NCBI RefSeq assembly: GCF_004011695.2
Contig: NC_082407.1
Span: 1,612,001 to 1,676,000 of the forward strand
Direction: 5' to 3'
Source: Ascochyta rabiei
Taxonomy: Eukaryota; Ascomycota; Dothideomycetes; Pleosporales; Didymellaceae
DNA: 64,000 nt
Below the pieces are notes generated by a model, which saw only the letters and a list, made by a program, of their open reading frames with translations, was not told the DNA's origin and ran no database searches. Within the stretch, counting starts at the first letter, position 1, and each line of letters starts with the position of its first letter. A program made the translations under genes and the position numbers. Positions 11,884 to 23,027 of the stretch are shown here, piece after piece.

Positions 11884-14707
11884 CCCGACGGCTTACTGCC
11901 GCAAAGGACAGTATGGGCTGTGAGCTGTGTTACACAGCCGGCGTAGAAAGCCCGGGTGGGTGAAATGTTGAAAAGGAGCGACTATCGAGGTCGCATGGAA
12001 GGACCAATGGCGTAGAACGCAGAACTTCGAATTCACAGACTGGAAGCAGTAATGTCGAGGATTAAATGGCTGTTGGGAGAAACCAGCCGTTGGCAAGAGT
12101 CGCTATATGCCCGTGGCAAGGGGCCAGGGCGTGTCGGGCGAGAAAATGATGGGAATCTGAAGCCGGAGTGTGAAGAAGTCAAGAGGAAGGAAGCATGGGA
12201 GGACGGCGGAGCCCTGCACGTTAGACTGACGCATGGGCCACCCGGAGCCGCTAAGTGTTGTATCAATTCGCACCTGCGGGCTTGGAGAGCCTGACTGCCG
12301 TTCCCATCCCGCACTCGTGCTCGCCTGCATCGCGGGCGCGTCTGGTCAGGTTGGACTGTGAGCTGGTACTCATACTCTTCGTTATGCCCGCGACGTCTAC
12401 GCTTGAAGTTCACACATCACCGTCGCATACATCGTGTTCACAATGTCTGGACCATTGATTGTAAAGAGCACGCCGACGGCAGCGACATGTTTCTCCGGTC
12501 ATTGAAACCCTGACGATTGCCGAAGGTTGACTCTCCTCTAGCACAGGTGGTGAAGCTGCGCAATAACAGACACGCAATGTGGATTAAGTTCTCATGTGTC
12601 CCAAAACAACATCAGCATCTTTCCTGCGAGGTGGTTACACGTGTAGATTATCCAGGTCATGGGTGGTGATTGGACCGCCGTGGGTTTCTCTGCATCTACG
12701 AGCACCGTTGTCGACCTCCAGAACTGTCGATGTCTTAAGTGGGTCTGGGCGTTCTCAAGGGTTGGCTTGGTCTGACAAAGAGCCCATCAACGCTTCCACC
12801 CAAATTTGCCATCCACGAAGCTGGTAGGCTGATATGTAGCTACACCCAGTGCAGCAATGCAGGTTTGAGCAGTTCCGTCATTTGGCCGATCGTATCAGCG
12901 GTAGCTTCGCAATACTTAGATCTCACTACGTTCCGGCCACTTCCTTCTGTGGGCCGACCTCGATTAACCCGAGTGACAAAGCGGCCATCGTAACCAGCTC
13001 CCACACCCAAGCGGTCTTTTTGCGAGGCAGTCAGTTCGATGGTCCATGCGACAAGGTCTACGCCATCAACCCAGTGGGAACAGATCTATTACCACGACGA
13101 ACTTGTCTTTGGCCGTGCTTCTGCCAAGCGCCATGCAACCCTCAGCCACCACTCGCTAGACACAGGACGCTCTGATTGGACGGTCCGTCTGTGCCTGAAG
13201 CCTCCATCTGGACATCTGCTGCAATACCAATACAATGCCCAAAACCGAAGAGACATAGCTGGTGACGTTGGGACTCCCTTGAGACCAAAGGACACACAGC
13301 TCTACCTCGATCAACCGCGTTACAAAGCTGTTTGACGTTCTAGCAATCCTATGTAGTACTCGAAGATCATTACGTGTCCTGGATTTCGCGACAAGTCGAC
13401 ATCGCCGCACGCCAGAGAAAACCACAACAACTGTTCGGATACCTCTTTTTGGCTACATCCCCCCTTGTAGTCTGCAGGTCGTGTTCACTACAAAATGGCA
13501 CGTACGAGCTTGATTGTCCACTACATTTCGCTCGGAAGCAACACCACTATCTCAGCCAGATCTCCTGACTGTCAACCAGCTGTTTTGTCTTCTATCGCCT
13601 GTTGATGACAATTGGACATATGGTCGAATCGGCGCGATACACCAGTTCAAATAAGTAGCTTCTGCTCCGCACCGTAAGTACAACCAAAAGGCCTGGTGAC
13701 CCAGCATCGAGACTGACCAATCAGCGATCAGTGCCTGTTCGCGTTCCAGAAAGCGAATATCGCAGGCATGTTTTGAGGAACACATTGGAGCGGCATATTA
13801 TGTCAAGAAGAGTCTCTGGTAAAGTGAAATGGTAAAGCAGAATACGACAGCTGTTGACTCAAATGTTTTCACAGTAACACTACAAGATCACAGAGAGCGT
13901 AGTAGACAAGCCAATTATGTCCATAAACAAACCGGCAGCACCTTTCCTCTGTCCTGTCCAGAGAGTGGCAAACATCCTCGAAAGCAGTATCAAAACGCCA
14001 CATGCATAAGGAGACTTCAAGCGGACACAAACCAGGCCGACAGCGGACCATACAATCGCCACGCGCTCTGAAAATTTCCCCTTGAGTCTTGATGATACTG
14101 CACGGTCTACTGGCGTTCTTGAGGACAAGTCTTCTTACCTCGCTCTGTGGTACGAGGTGCTGCGTACACGCAATGTCCGCACCATCGTGAAGCAGAATCA
14201 CACAGAGCAACGTTTTCATGCTGGGGTTTTCGGCATTGTTCCGCGGCATGATAGCACGGTCTTGTTGACATTTCTCAAACTCGGGGTGCGACCCTTGCTT
14301 CTTCGTGCGTCATCGGGCCGCTTCCTACGCGCCTGACCTGCAGCATCGGACCAAAATACACGCTATCTCATTAGCTGCTGATGAGTCTTGCGCCAATCTC
14401 ATCGACGGCGAATTGTTAATTGCTCCCTATTGCGCTAGACACACAGATCCAATACGAGCAAGAAGGTTTCATTAAAAAAAAAACGTTCAGGCACGACACA
14501 TACACGCAATGCAATTGGTTCTTCACATTCATAAACCCGGAACTCAACGCACGCTGTCGACGCTTTACCCCTCAACTGTACCACCAAATCGGTGCACCAA
14601 ACAATTCCCTGAACATGCGTGTACACACACAACCCACCCCAGACCCCATGTTTTGGCTGTTCTTTGGTAGCAGGGCAACCGTTTGTCAAAATCTGTAAGA
14701 CAGCGTT
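11884..14707. other. Long gene-free region upstream of SNT2
   Basis: About 2.8 kb. All ORFs are under 130 codons, lie in several frames without consistent splice signals, and contain no motif I recognise. It includes the SNT2 promoter and the 3' flank of the GPI-type protein gene. An unrecognised long non-coding RNA or small gene cannot be excluded. Confidence 0.45.
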
Positions 14708-15339
14708 CTAAAGAGCGAAAACGGCCAGAAGACCAGCGAGGCCAGCACCACCAATGCGTGCAGAGACGGAGTTAGCAGCATTGGTAGCCTGAGGAGTCGC
14801 GGAACCAGTCTGACTGACAGATGAGCCAGTGCCAGATGCGCCTGCATTGATGTTAGTGTAGAAACAAGTGCTATGGGGGTATCGAACGTACCAGTCGAAG
14901 CGGTAGGGTTAGCAGACTTGGTGCCAGTACCAGTAGCAGCACCGGACGAAGCAGCTGCGCCAGGAATCTGAGAGCCAGTCTGGGACGAAGGGAAGAGGCT
15001 GGCAATGCAGCTCTGGACGCAGTCGGAGTACTTCTTGGTGGCTTCGGCAGTGCCGTCACCTTGGTCGCACTTGGCAGCGCATTCGGTGGTCTCTACGGCC
15101 TGGGAGGAGTTGGGGCGTGCAATGCCCAAGCATGAGGCCCGGCAAGTACTGTGGTCCTGTCAGCGCGTGCACAACACAATATAGGTACACTCTTCTTACA
15201 CATCGGCGGGATCGCAAGACTGAAGACAGCTAATGGAAGGGGAAACTCCGGGTACTGCGGTAGTTGCAGGAGCGCTGGTCACGGAGGACTGCGCAAGAGC
15301 GCCGACAGCGAAGGCGAGGAGAGCGGCGGTGTACTTCAT
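14708..15339 (-). CDS. Secreted Cys-rich GPI-type protein with four CX3C pairs
   Basis: Three exons, 15200-15339, 14892-15148 and 14708-14841, give 176 residues. Start chosen at 15339 because MKYTAALLAFAVGALAQ is a clean signal peptide; an upstream in-frame ATG at 15399 would bury it. The mature part has exactly eight Cys arranged as four CX3C pairs (CLQSC, CRASC, CAAKC, CVQSC) in about 60 residues, then a Ser/Thr/Gly/Ala-rich spacer, then a hydrophobic C-terminus (GGAGLAGLLAVFAL) typical of GPI anchoring. It is likely a cell-wall or plasma-membrane protein. The pattern is not CFEM, which has a different Cys spacing. Function unknown; structure could be paired helical hairpins (inference). 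Introns use GTAAGA and GTACGT donors. Confidence 0.85.
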
Positions 15340-15752
15340 TGCGGAAATTAGATCGCGTGATACGATGAGAGATGCGTGAGAAGACGAAGGAAGTGACAAA
15401 TTAGTATAGACACTGGAAAATTACAAGCGAGTGTGTGTAATGTAAACGGAGAAGTGAATCTGTTCAGGAACGAGTGTACGAGATTACTCGAAGACGTGGG
15501 GAAGCGGCCAGTCTTTATTGAACGTTACAAAGGGGTAATGGCTCACAAGATATCTTTGTAACTCTACTAACCTGAGAACGGCATGGTTGCCACTGTATTC
15601 ATGCAGGCTCGGGAGCTAAGTGCAGGGTTCCTCCGCTTGATCGCCAAAAACACGCTAAGAGCCGACGAAACAACAACGCGTTGACCATCGACATCCTCCA
15701 GGCAACAAGATTGCCACTGCTGAAACAGCCATTGCCAACTCTGTACGACACC
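15340..15752. other. Divergent intergenic region
   Basis: About 410 bp between the GPI-type protein gene and MPH1, presumably a shared promoter region. An ATG at 15681 is in frame with MPH1 and would add 24 residues. No repeat or RNA gene seen. Confidence 0.4.
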
Positions 15753-18700
15753 ATGTCGGATGATGATGACTATGGCGACGGATACGATGACACAGAATTC
15801 CTAAACGCAGCTACTCAGGTCGAAGTTGAGAAGGAAAACACGCCTGCATTCCGGCCATCGCCACGACCAACCAAACGCCGCAAAGTCAGCCAAGCATGTG
15901 AGAAAGCCAAGCCCATTCCATCCAGGAAGACACCGGTTCGACGACGGCAACCTTTCGCAGCATCATCTAATCACGACGAATCCGATGTCGCAGCGGACAA
16001 TGAGTCATTTGGTGTAAATGGCAAAGATGATTCGCCTGCGACAAGTGAAGAGCCACAAGAAAAACAGCCTTCTAGTCGTAAGAAAAGGGCTGCGTCCAAA
16101 CAACAAAACGATGTTGTTGATGAGGATGAGGATGCATCGCCTGCAAGAACAACAATTGCCCAGAAGAGGCGAGACCGCATACATATACCGACAACGGAAC
16201 TGGACATGACAGACATCTTCTTCACCCAACCGCCACAAGAGCATTCTCCACCGTGGAAGCCTAGAGGTGCAATATGGGCAAAGCCGACCAGCATCGGAGT
16301 ACACAAACCTTTGGCAGAGCCTACGAAATGGACTGGGTTGGATGCAATGAAGACAATGGCTTTGCCTGGGAGGCAGTCAATCTCATCGCGACCTAAGGCA
16401 ATAACTCCAGTCGCTGTGGACGAGCCCGAATCGCCTATTGAGGACGACCGAATTCTTCAGTCGCCTTCGATAATTGGCGCACAAGTGGCCTACGACTACG
16501 CGCAAGATCTGGCCGATCTACCATCTGACGCCTTCTCATCGTCAACAGCTTCACCGCAAAAGCAGGACGACGATGGCGATATTATCATGCTAGCAGAGAG
16601 TCGAAAGAGGATAGCGCCACCTCAGGGCAGCCTACGACAGACCACCTTGTTTGGGCGGCAGGGTGCTAGTGGTCAGATCCCGCCATCACAGGCGAACAAG
16701 CGTTACAACTTTATTGTTGATCAGAGACAAGAACCTCCGACGCATCACAAGCTGGATCACGAAGCCTTGAAAACTTGGGTATATCCAACAAATCTTGGGA
16801 CAATTCGAGACTACCAGTTCAACATCGTTCAGCGAGGATTGTTCCACAACCTTCTCGTTGCCCTGCCGACTGGTCTTGGAAAGACTTTCATCGCAGCGAC
16901 GATCATGCTAAATTGGTATCGGTGGACAACAGAGTCACAGATTGTGTTTGTTGCGCCTACGAAACCGCTCGTTTCCCAACAGGTTGGAGCCTGCTTTGGA
17001 ATTGCTGGTATACCCCGTTCAGCTACGACCATGCTTACAGGAGGCATCCAACCAGGGCTCAGATCGGAGGAGTGGAAGAGCAAACGAGTATTTTTCATGA
17101 CTCCCCAGACATTGCTGAACGACCTGAAAAACGGGTATGCCGATCCGAAAAAGATTGTCCTACTTGTAGTTGACGAGGCGCATCGAGCAACTGGGTCCTA
17201 TGCGTATGTGGAAGTAGTGAGCTTTTTGAGACGCTTTAACCAAAGCTTTCGTGTCTTGGCTCTTACAGCTACACCGGGCGCGGACGTCGAGTCGGTTCAG
17301 AAGGTTATCGACGGGCTGGACATCTCGAGAGTTGAAATTCGAACAGAAAACTCGATGGACATCTGCAACTATGTACATCAGCGCACAGTTGAAAAGCGCG
17401 TCTTCCAGAACAGCGATGAGATGGAGATGTGCATGGACTTGTACAGCCAAGCTCTACAGCCATTAGTCAATCAAGTGGCTGGATTGGGTGCATACTGGAG
17501 TAACGACCCTCGAACTTTAACTCCTTTTGGTTGTACGCAAGCAGCAAGCAAGTGGACGAACGAAGCGGGACGCCATGCCAACCCAGGCGTGAAGAACATG
17601 GTCCGCACTATTTTGACTCTACTAGCTTCTATTGCCCACGGAATGGATTTGCTCAAGTTTCATGGTATGGCACCGTTCTACACCAAACTGAAAGACTTTA
17701 GAGACGATAGCCATAAAACGAAGTCAAAGTATAGGAAGCAAGTTCTCGACAGCGACGCATTCAAGAAGCTCATGGCGCGGCTGGACACTTGGGTCAACGA
17801 CGAGAATTTCGCCGGCCACCCCAAACTCGAGTATGTGCAAGAGTGCATTTTGGAGCACTTTGTCAACGCAGGCGAAGGGCCAAACGCTTCTCAAACCAGG
17901 ATTATGGTGTTTGCTCACTTCCGTGACAGCGCCGAGGAGATCGTTCGCATACTCAAGAAACACGAGCCCATGATTCGGCCCCGTGTATTTGTTGGGCAGT
18001 CAACAGCAAAAAACTCCGAAGGCATGAATCAGAAGGAGCAACTGGAAGTCATCGACAAGTTCAAGGCGGGCACCTTTAACACTCTTATCGCCACCTCCAT
18101 TGGTGAAGAAGGTCTGGATATTGGCGAAGTTGATCTCATCATTTGTTACGATTCAAAAGCATCGCCAATCCGCATGTTGCAAAGGATGGGACGTACTGGT
18201 CGCAAGCGTGAAGGAAAGATTATCATGCTTCAAATGCAGGGCAAAGAAGAAAATGACGCGAACAAGGCGAAGGACAGTTATGAAAAGATGCAAGAGCTTA
18301 TTGCCAATGGGTCACACTTCACCTTCCACGACGAAATCTCGCGACGGATTGTACCATCCGACGTCAAACCTGTTGTTGATCGCCGAGCTATCGAGATACC
18401 TCCGGAGAACTCGCAGCAGGGTTGGCTGCCAGAGCCAAAGAAGAGTGGTCGAACGAAGAAGCCACCCAAGAAGTTCCACATGCCGGATGGGGTGCTGACC
18501 GGTTTCGTCACCGCGGGGTGCATGGGTGAAGAGATCGTCCCGAAAGGACGCGGTAAGAAAGCGCCAGCCATCATGTACCCTAGCGAGGAGGTGCTCGAAG
18601 TGCCGTCGCTCGAGTTAGTCTTACTGGATGGATCGGCGACAAACGATCTAGAAAGACGCTTCCAAACCGTTTACGACGACGATGATGCCCCAATGGTCGG

Positions 18701-19700
18701 CGCTCTAGACCTTAGCCAGCATGCAGATCATCAACGGACCTTGACCCACACAGAGCTTTTGTCAAGACCTGGGCAGAAGACACGGAACTTTGTTTCAACT
18801 ATGCAGCGAATACATGCCATGAACAGCGACCGTATAGAATTGTTCAAGCGAAATCTCCACCACTCTGACTACGAGTCAGACTGTGTAGGCGATGATGTTC
18901 TCACAGCAAACACAGACTTGCGACCCCTCATATGCGAAGACATGTGGGCTGAAGACGGCCCTACGTCGGAAGAACTCACCACGACAAAAGCAAAGCCTAA
19001 AGCCAAGTCAAAGGCACCGCCTAAGCCCAAGGCCAAATCAGTGCCTAAACCGAAGACGAAGGCACCGCGAGAAACGCCAGCTCCTCGCGGCCGCCCACGT
19101 AAGGAAACTGCCGCCACCGCTGCTGCAGTGGAGACGCCGATCCGTCCGCCAAAAGCAAAAAGCCAGACACCAAGGACAAGGACACCCAACTGGAAGGTGT
19201 CGGCTCTGGCAGGAGAAGGCGAAGAATCATCTCCACCACCCACGGACCCGCGGTTCTGTGTTGCCTCCCAGGCTGATACAATAGGCTCGGATGATACCAA
19301 TGACGGCGAAGAGGAGGATCCATCGCTTTGGAAGTTAGACTCTGAGCTGAACAGTTTTATCGTCGATGGGACAGTTGAAGAGGAGGACGAAGTTCCAGCA
19401 TCAAGCCTCCCTGGTCTTGACTTCAACGGTCTTGGAAAAGCTACCCAGGCAATGATTAGATCCGCCACTAAGCCTAAGAGGTCTGTAAAAGCTGAGAAGC
19501 TGTTCACGAGCGACATCACAGACGACGATGCAGTGGTGAGTAGTGATAGTGATGACGATGCACCATTGGTCAAGCTAGGCGGAGATGCGAACGGAAAGCT
19601 AGCTTTCGTCGTAGCCTCCGACTCAGAAGAGGAGTCTGCTCCTGTTGTGCCAAGGAAGAGAGCGCGCAGAGTCATTGACGACGATGAAGATGACGAATGA
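15753..19700 (+). CDS. MPH1: FANCM-family DNA helicase Mph1
   Basis: Intronless, 1315 residues from the ATG at 15753 (MSDDDDYGDGYDDTEFLN). The in-frame ATG at 15681 is less likely because the acidic MSDDDD opening is typical of the family. Superfamily 2 motifs are intact: Walker A LPTGLGKT near residue 369, DEAH near 473, TATPG near 509, and motif VI QRMGRTGRKR near 810. An insert between the two RecA lobes (about 570-690) is the helical domain of Mph1/Hef/FANCM. The C-terminal third is Lys/Pro-rich, then acidic, probably disordered and used for partner binding. Mph1 unwinds D-loops and remodels stalled forks in error-free recombination repair (established for the family). Confidence 0.94.
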   Translation: MSDDDDYGDGYDDTEFLNAATQVEVEKENTPAFRPSPRPTKRRKVSQACEKAKPIPSRKTPVRRRQPFAASSNHDESDVAADNESFGVNGKDDSPATSEEPQEKQPSSRKKRAASKQQNDVVDEDEDASPARTTIAQKRRDRIHIPTTELDMTDIFFTQPPQEHSPPWKPRGAIWAKPTSIGVHKPLAEPTKWTGLDAMKTMALPGRQSISSRPKAITPVAVDEPESPIEDDRILQSPSIIGAQVAYDYAQDLADLPSDAFSSSTASPQKQDDDGDIIMLAESRKRIAPPQGSLRQTTLFGRQGASGQIPPSQANKRYNFIVDQRQEPPTHHKLDHEALKTWVYPTNLGTIRDYQFNIVQRGLFHNLLVALPTGLGKTFIAATIMLNWYRWTTESQIVFVAPTKPLVSQQVGACFGIAGIPRSATTMLTGGIQPGLRSEEWKSKRVFFMTPQTLLNDLKNGYADPKKIVLLVVDEAHRATGSYAYVEVVSFLRRFNQSFRVLALTATPGADVESVQKVIDGLDISRVEIRTENSMDICNYVHQRTVEKRVFQNSDEMEMCMDLYSQALQPLVNQVAGLGAYWSNDPRTLTPFGCTQAASKWTNEAGRHANPGVKNMVRTILTLLASIAHGMDLLKFHGMAPFYTKLKDFRDDSHKTKSKYRKQVLDSDAFKKLMARLDTWVNDENFAGHPKLEYVQECILEHFVNAGEGPNASQTRIMVFAHFRDSAEEIVRILKKHEPMIRPRVFVGQSTAKNSEGMNQKEQLEVIDKFKAGTFNTLIATSIGEEGLDIGEVDLIICYDSKASPIRMLQRMGRTGRKREGKIIMLQMQGKEENDANKAKDSYEKMQELIANGSHFTFHDEISRRIVPSDVKPVVDRRAIEIPPENSQQGWLPEPKKSGRTKKPPKKFHMPDGVLTGFVTAGCMGEEIVPKGRGKKAPAIMYPSEEVLEVPSLELVLLDGSATNDLERRFQTVYDDDDAPMVGALDLSQHADHQRTLTHTELLSRPGQKTRNFVSTMQRIHAMNSDRIELFKRNLHHSDYESDCVGDDVLTANTDLRPLICEDMWAEDGPTSEELTTTKAKPKAKSKAPPKPKAKSVPKPKTKAPRETPAPRGRPRKETAATAAAVETPIRPPKAKSQTPRTRTPNWKVSALAGEGEESSPPPTDPRFCVASQADTIGSDDTNDGEEEDPSLWKLDSELNSFIVDGTVEEEDEVPASSLPGLDFNGLGKATQAMIRSATKPKRSVKAEKLFTSDITDDDAVVSSDSDDDAPLVKLGGDANGKLAFVVASDSEEESAPVVPRKRARRVIDDDEDDE

Positions 19701-19809
19701 AGCTCACATGCATATGGAATAAGATACGTCTTATAGCGTCGCTAGCTTCATAGTCACATATAATTCAAACAAAACTTCGTCTGTCTTGACACAATCCTTC
19801 TAGTGAAGC

Positions 19810-20428
19810 TTAATCAAATTGCTTCCAGTATTCAGGCTCAAAGCCCTCGATTTGTTGTGTGTATTGTCCCCCAGCTTTGACCCATCCCTTGATGCCACCA
19901 CCCAAGGTCAAGGACTGTATCTGACCGTCGCACTTTTCAGCAATGTGATCTGCGAACCAGCCGGAGCAGCGCGGACCTCTCCCGTTTGACGAGCCTGTCG
20001 TGTTTCAGCCACTGTCCAACCATTCGCTGACCGTGAATACTGTGGCGGTACTCGAGGCGACGTGATATGTGCTCACGCCACTCACAGGCCACTTGGTTGG
20101 ACCGTTCGCCCTGATAGCGCGCAGAGGACCGTGAAGCCCTTACAAAAGAAAATGGACACTGATACTCACCACAGTAGAAGGCGACCTTCTTCACTCCGGC
20201 CCGTTTGCATAAGTCGAACAGCACCGCTCGGTTCATATAGAAGCTGTGCGCAGGTATGTTCAGGCTTCCCCTAATTGTGCCACCTTCGTAATCTGTCCGA
20301 CGCACATCCACAAGCAGCAAGTCGCCAGATGAGAGTGCTGACAGGACTTCCTCACGTGTGATGGTGGGTGCTGTGACACGAGGTGCGGGAAAGGCGTCGT
20401 GCCAATTTGGTTTGGGGGCGTCCGTCAT
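19810..20428 (-). CDS. Cdc25/YCH1-like rhodanese-domain phosphatase
   Basis: Two exons, 20170-20428 and 19810-19994, joined across a 175-nt intron (GTGAGT to CAG), give 147 residues. The single rhodanese fold contains DVRRTDYEGGTIRGSLNIPA and the active-site loop C86-G-S-S-N-G-R92. This CX5R loop matches phosphatase/arsenate-reductase members (Cdc25, Arr2/Acr2, Ych1) rather than sulfurtransferases, whose loop is one residue shorter. The C-terminal part (WFADHIAEKCDG...LGGGIKGWVKAGG) is the usual end of the family. The substrate, protein phosphate or arsenate, cannot be told from sequence. The splice is needed to reconstruct the catalytic loop: reading through the intron destroys it. Confidence 0.85.
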
Positions 20429-21048
20429 TGCAATGCGTTACAATTCAAGGGTTGTCAGGTTGATGCCGGTTTTCAGTCTTCGCAACAGTGCACAGAAGTT
20501 CCCCTCCAGAGAGACATTCAACGATGTCGGTCCGCGGACTGTTGAGGTTGAGGCTCAGCCCTACGCCCCGCTAGTGCAGGGCTCAGCAACTTCTCCCCCC
20601 TGCACCGCCACAACAGCGAATGGCCACCGTTGCGAGTTCCGCATGTGGTCCGATGAACGTGTGATTACAACGCCGGTCCGGCAGTGTTATTAATTCAATC
20701 TGCAGTCAGTCTGTCCTTTGAGCAGCTGGGTGCCTGTCGCTTGGTCCTGCACTTTATATACCCACGCCCTGTCCTTCATTTACGCAGATCATCCGTTTCG
20801 ACTTGGGCTTCCTATTACGACCACCGCCGCTGCCAGTGCTCCTGCCATTCGTGTCAACGGCGTTTCATTGCACTCTGGCCTCTTGTCATACCCCGCACCA
20901 ATATCCGGCTGCTAATATTCCGGCGGCCCTTTAATTGTAAGTATACCCAGGGTCGCGAGGCGCAACGTTTCCGCCGCTTTGGACGCTCGCACTGCAGACG
21001 TTTGCTGACCGGAGGACTATAGTAGCACGCTTTGGCCTGTAGACAAAG
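20429..21048. other. Divergent intergenic region upstream of ERO1
   Basis: About 620 bp between the rhodanese gene (minus) and ERO1 (plus). A TATA-like tttatatacc lies at about 20753-20762, roughly 290 bp before the ERO1 ATG. I did not find a convincing unfolded-protein-response element. Confidence 0.4.
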
Positions 21049-23027
21049 ATGCACACAGCATCGCAGGTGTTCTACCTGGCAGTCTTCTCGCTGCTAGGTG
21101 GCTCACACGCTGTCAGTCACGCCACGTCTACAACGTCCAAATCTCCACCTCCAAACGTCTGCAATGTAAGCAAGAAAGCGCCGTCTCCTCCCCCCTCTGG
21201 CACCCATGGCGACGAAACTAAAAGCACTTTCCAGTTGGAGCCCGGCGCAATCGTATCAGACGCCTGCGCAAGCTACAGCACCCTCGAACAGCTGAATGAA
21301 GCCATACATCCCTACCTCCACTCGATTACACAAGACACTGACTTCTTTTCGCACTACCGCCTGAGCTTGTACAGCAAGAAATGTCCCTTCTGGGACGACG
21401 AGAATGGGATATGTGGGAATGTGGCATGTGCGGTGAACACATTGGATAACGAGGAGGACATACCGCTGGTCTGGCGCGCGAAAGAGCTGGGCAAGCTAGA
21501 AGGGCCTACAGCGCATCACCCTGGCAAGAAAGAGCAGAAAGAAGAGAGAAAGAGGCCGCTGCACGGAAGTCTGGGCGAGAACGTCGACGAAAGCTGTGTA
21601 GTCGAGTACGACGACGAGTGCGACGAGCGCGACTATTGCGTACCGGACGATGCCTTCGCCCCGGCAAAAGGAGACTACGTGTCGCTTGTGGACAACCCGG
21701 AGCGCTTCACTGGATATGCCGGAGTGGGTGCCCAGCAGGTTTGGGAAGCCATCTACCGCGAGAACTGCTTCAGCAAGCCGCCGAAGGTGGCCTCTGGACA
21801 GTCGACTGGTCGCTCTGCGCCGCTTGGGGGCTCACCGTTTGGCGGTTTCGGGAACCAGCAGCAGATGTTGGCGGCAAATCAACTGCGGAACGCCATGAAA
21901 GAGGGCGGTCTTCAGCAGAAGGTCCAGTCTGCCATCGCTCACGGAACGGCTGTTGCGCGTCTCGACCCTGTCGAGTTTGACGACACCTGCTTGGAGAAGC
22001 GTGTGTTCCATCGCGTCATCTCTGGTATGCACGCGTCCATCTCAACGCATCTGTGCTGGGACTACTTGAACCAGACGACTGGTCAATGGGGACCAAACCT
22101 CGCCTGTTACGAGCAGCGACTTCATAACTATCCTGAACGCATTTCCAACATCTACTTCAACTACGCGCTTGTAATGCGCGCGGTCGGAAAGATCAAGCAA
22201 CACATCCAGGACTACTCTTTCTGTTCCGAAGACCCCGAACAGGATCTGCGTACGAAGAATTCGGTTTTGCGTCTGGCGTCTGCGCTCCCTTCAGGCCCCG
22301 AGATTTTTGATGAAACAGTCATGTTCCAGGACCCCGGCACAGTCGTCTTGAAGGAGGACTTCCGCAACCGCTTTAGGAACGTGAGCAGGATTATGGATTG
22401 TGTTGGCTGCGATAAGTGCCGCCTTTGGGGCAAACTGCAGACGAACGGCTACGGCACAGCTCTCAAGGTCCTATTCGAATTCGACGAGCAAGATTCTTCC
22501 CAAGACCCACCGCTACGCCGTACTGAGCTTGTTGCGCTGGTTAACACCATGGACCGTCTCTCTCACTCTCTCTCGGCGATCAAGGAATTCCGTCGTATGA
22601 TTGACGAGCGTGAAGGTGTCCCTGAGGCCGCTGTGCCTACACCCCAAGAGCCATCTCAGGGCGTCCTCAAGACAAAGCTCGCGCTCGAGGAAAAGAAAGA
22701 ACCAGAGACCAGGTACACAGAGGATGGTCTTCCTGATTTCAACCGTGACTGGGACGCAAGCAATATGACAGCTTGGCAAGAGGCGGTGGCAGAGTATCAG
22801 CTGATAGTGCGTGTCTTCAAATACGTGCTATGGCAATGGTACTACATGCCGCAGAAGTTGTAAGTCACGCGCTCTTTAAGGACTGTATGTTGGAAATGTA
22901 ATGCTAACACGGCTGCAGTGGCAGAATCGCAGTCCTTGAGGCCAAGCGCCTGTACGACTGGTGGTCAGGCATGGTGCCTAGCGAGAGGAGTTGGGAAATC
23001 CGTATCCCCAGAAGAGAAGAGCTGTAA
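21049..23027 (+). CDS. ERO1: Endoplasmic reticulum oxidoreductin Ero1
   Basis: Two exons, 21049-22859 and 22919-23027, encode 639 residues; the 59-nt intron has a GTAAGT donor and CTGCAG acceptor. Ero1 is the FAD thiol oxidase that reoxidises protein disulfide isomerase in the ER lumen. The signal peptide is MHTASQVFYLAVFSLLGGSHA. Visible family signatures: the Cys-rich shuttle region KKCPFWDDENGICGNVACAV, and the active-site CVGCDKC (CxxCxxC, Cys451/454/457) followed by RLWGKLQTNGYGTALKVLF. The short second exon supplies the conserved end FGRIAVLEAKRLYDWW. The C-terminus lacks an obvious transmembrane segment. An acidic linker rich in Glu/Lys is present near residues 155-175. Confidence 0.95.

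Noticed and set aside
18869..19675. 268-codon minus-strand ORF antisense to MPH1
   Set aside because: It mirrors the Lys/Pro and acidic codons of the MPH1 C-terminus, has only low-complexity Ser/Leu sequence, and no splice or domain support.
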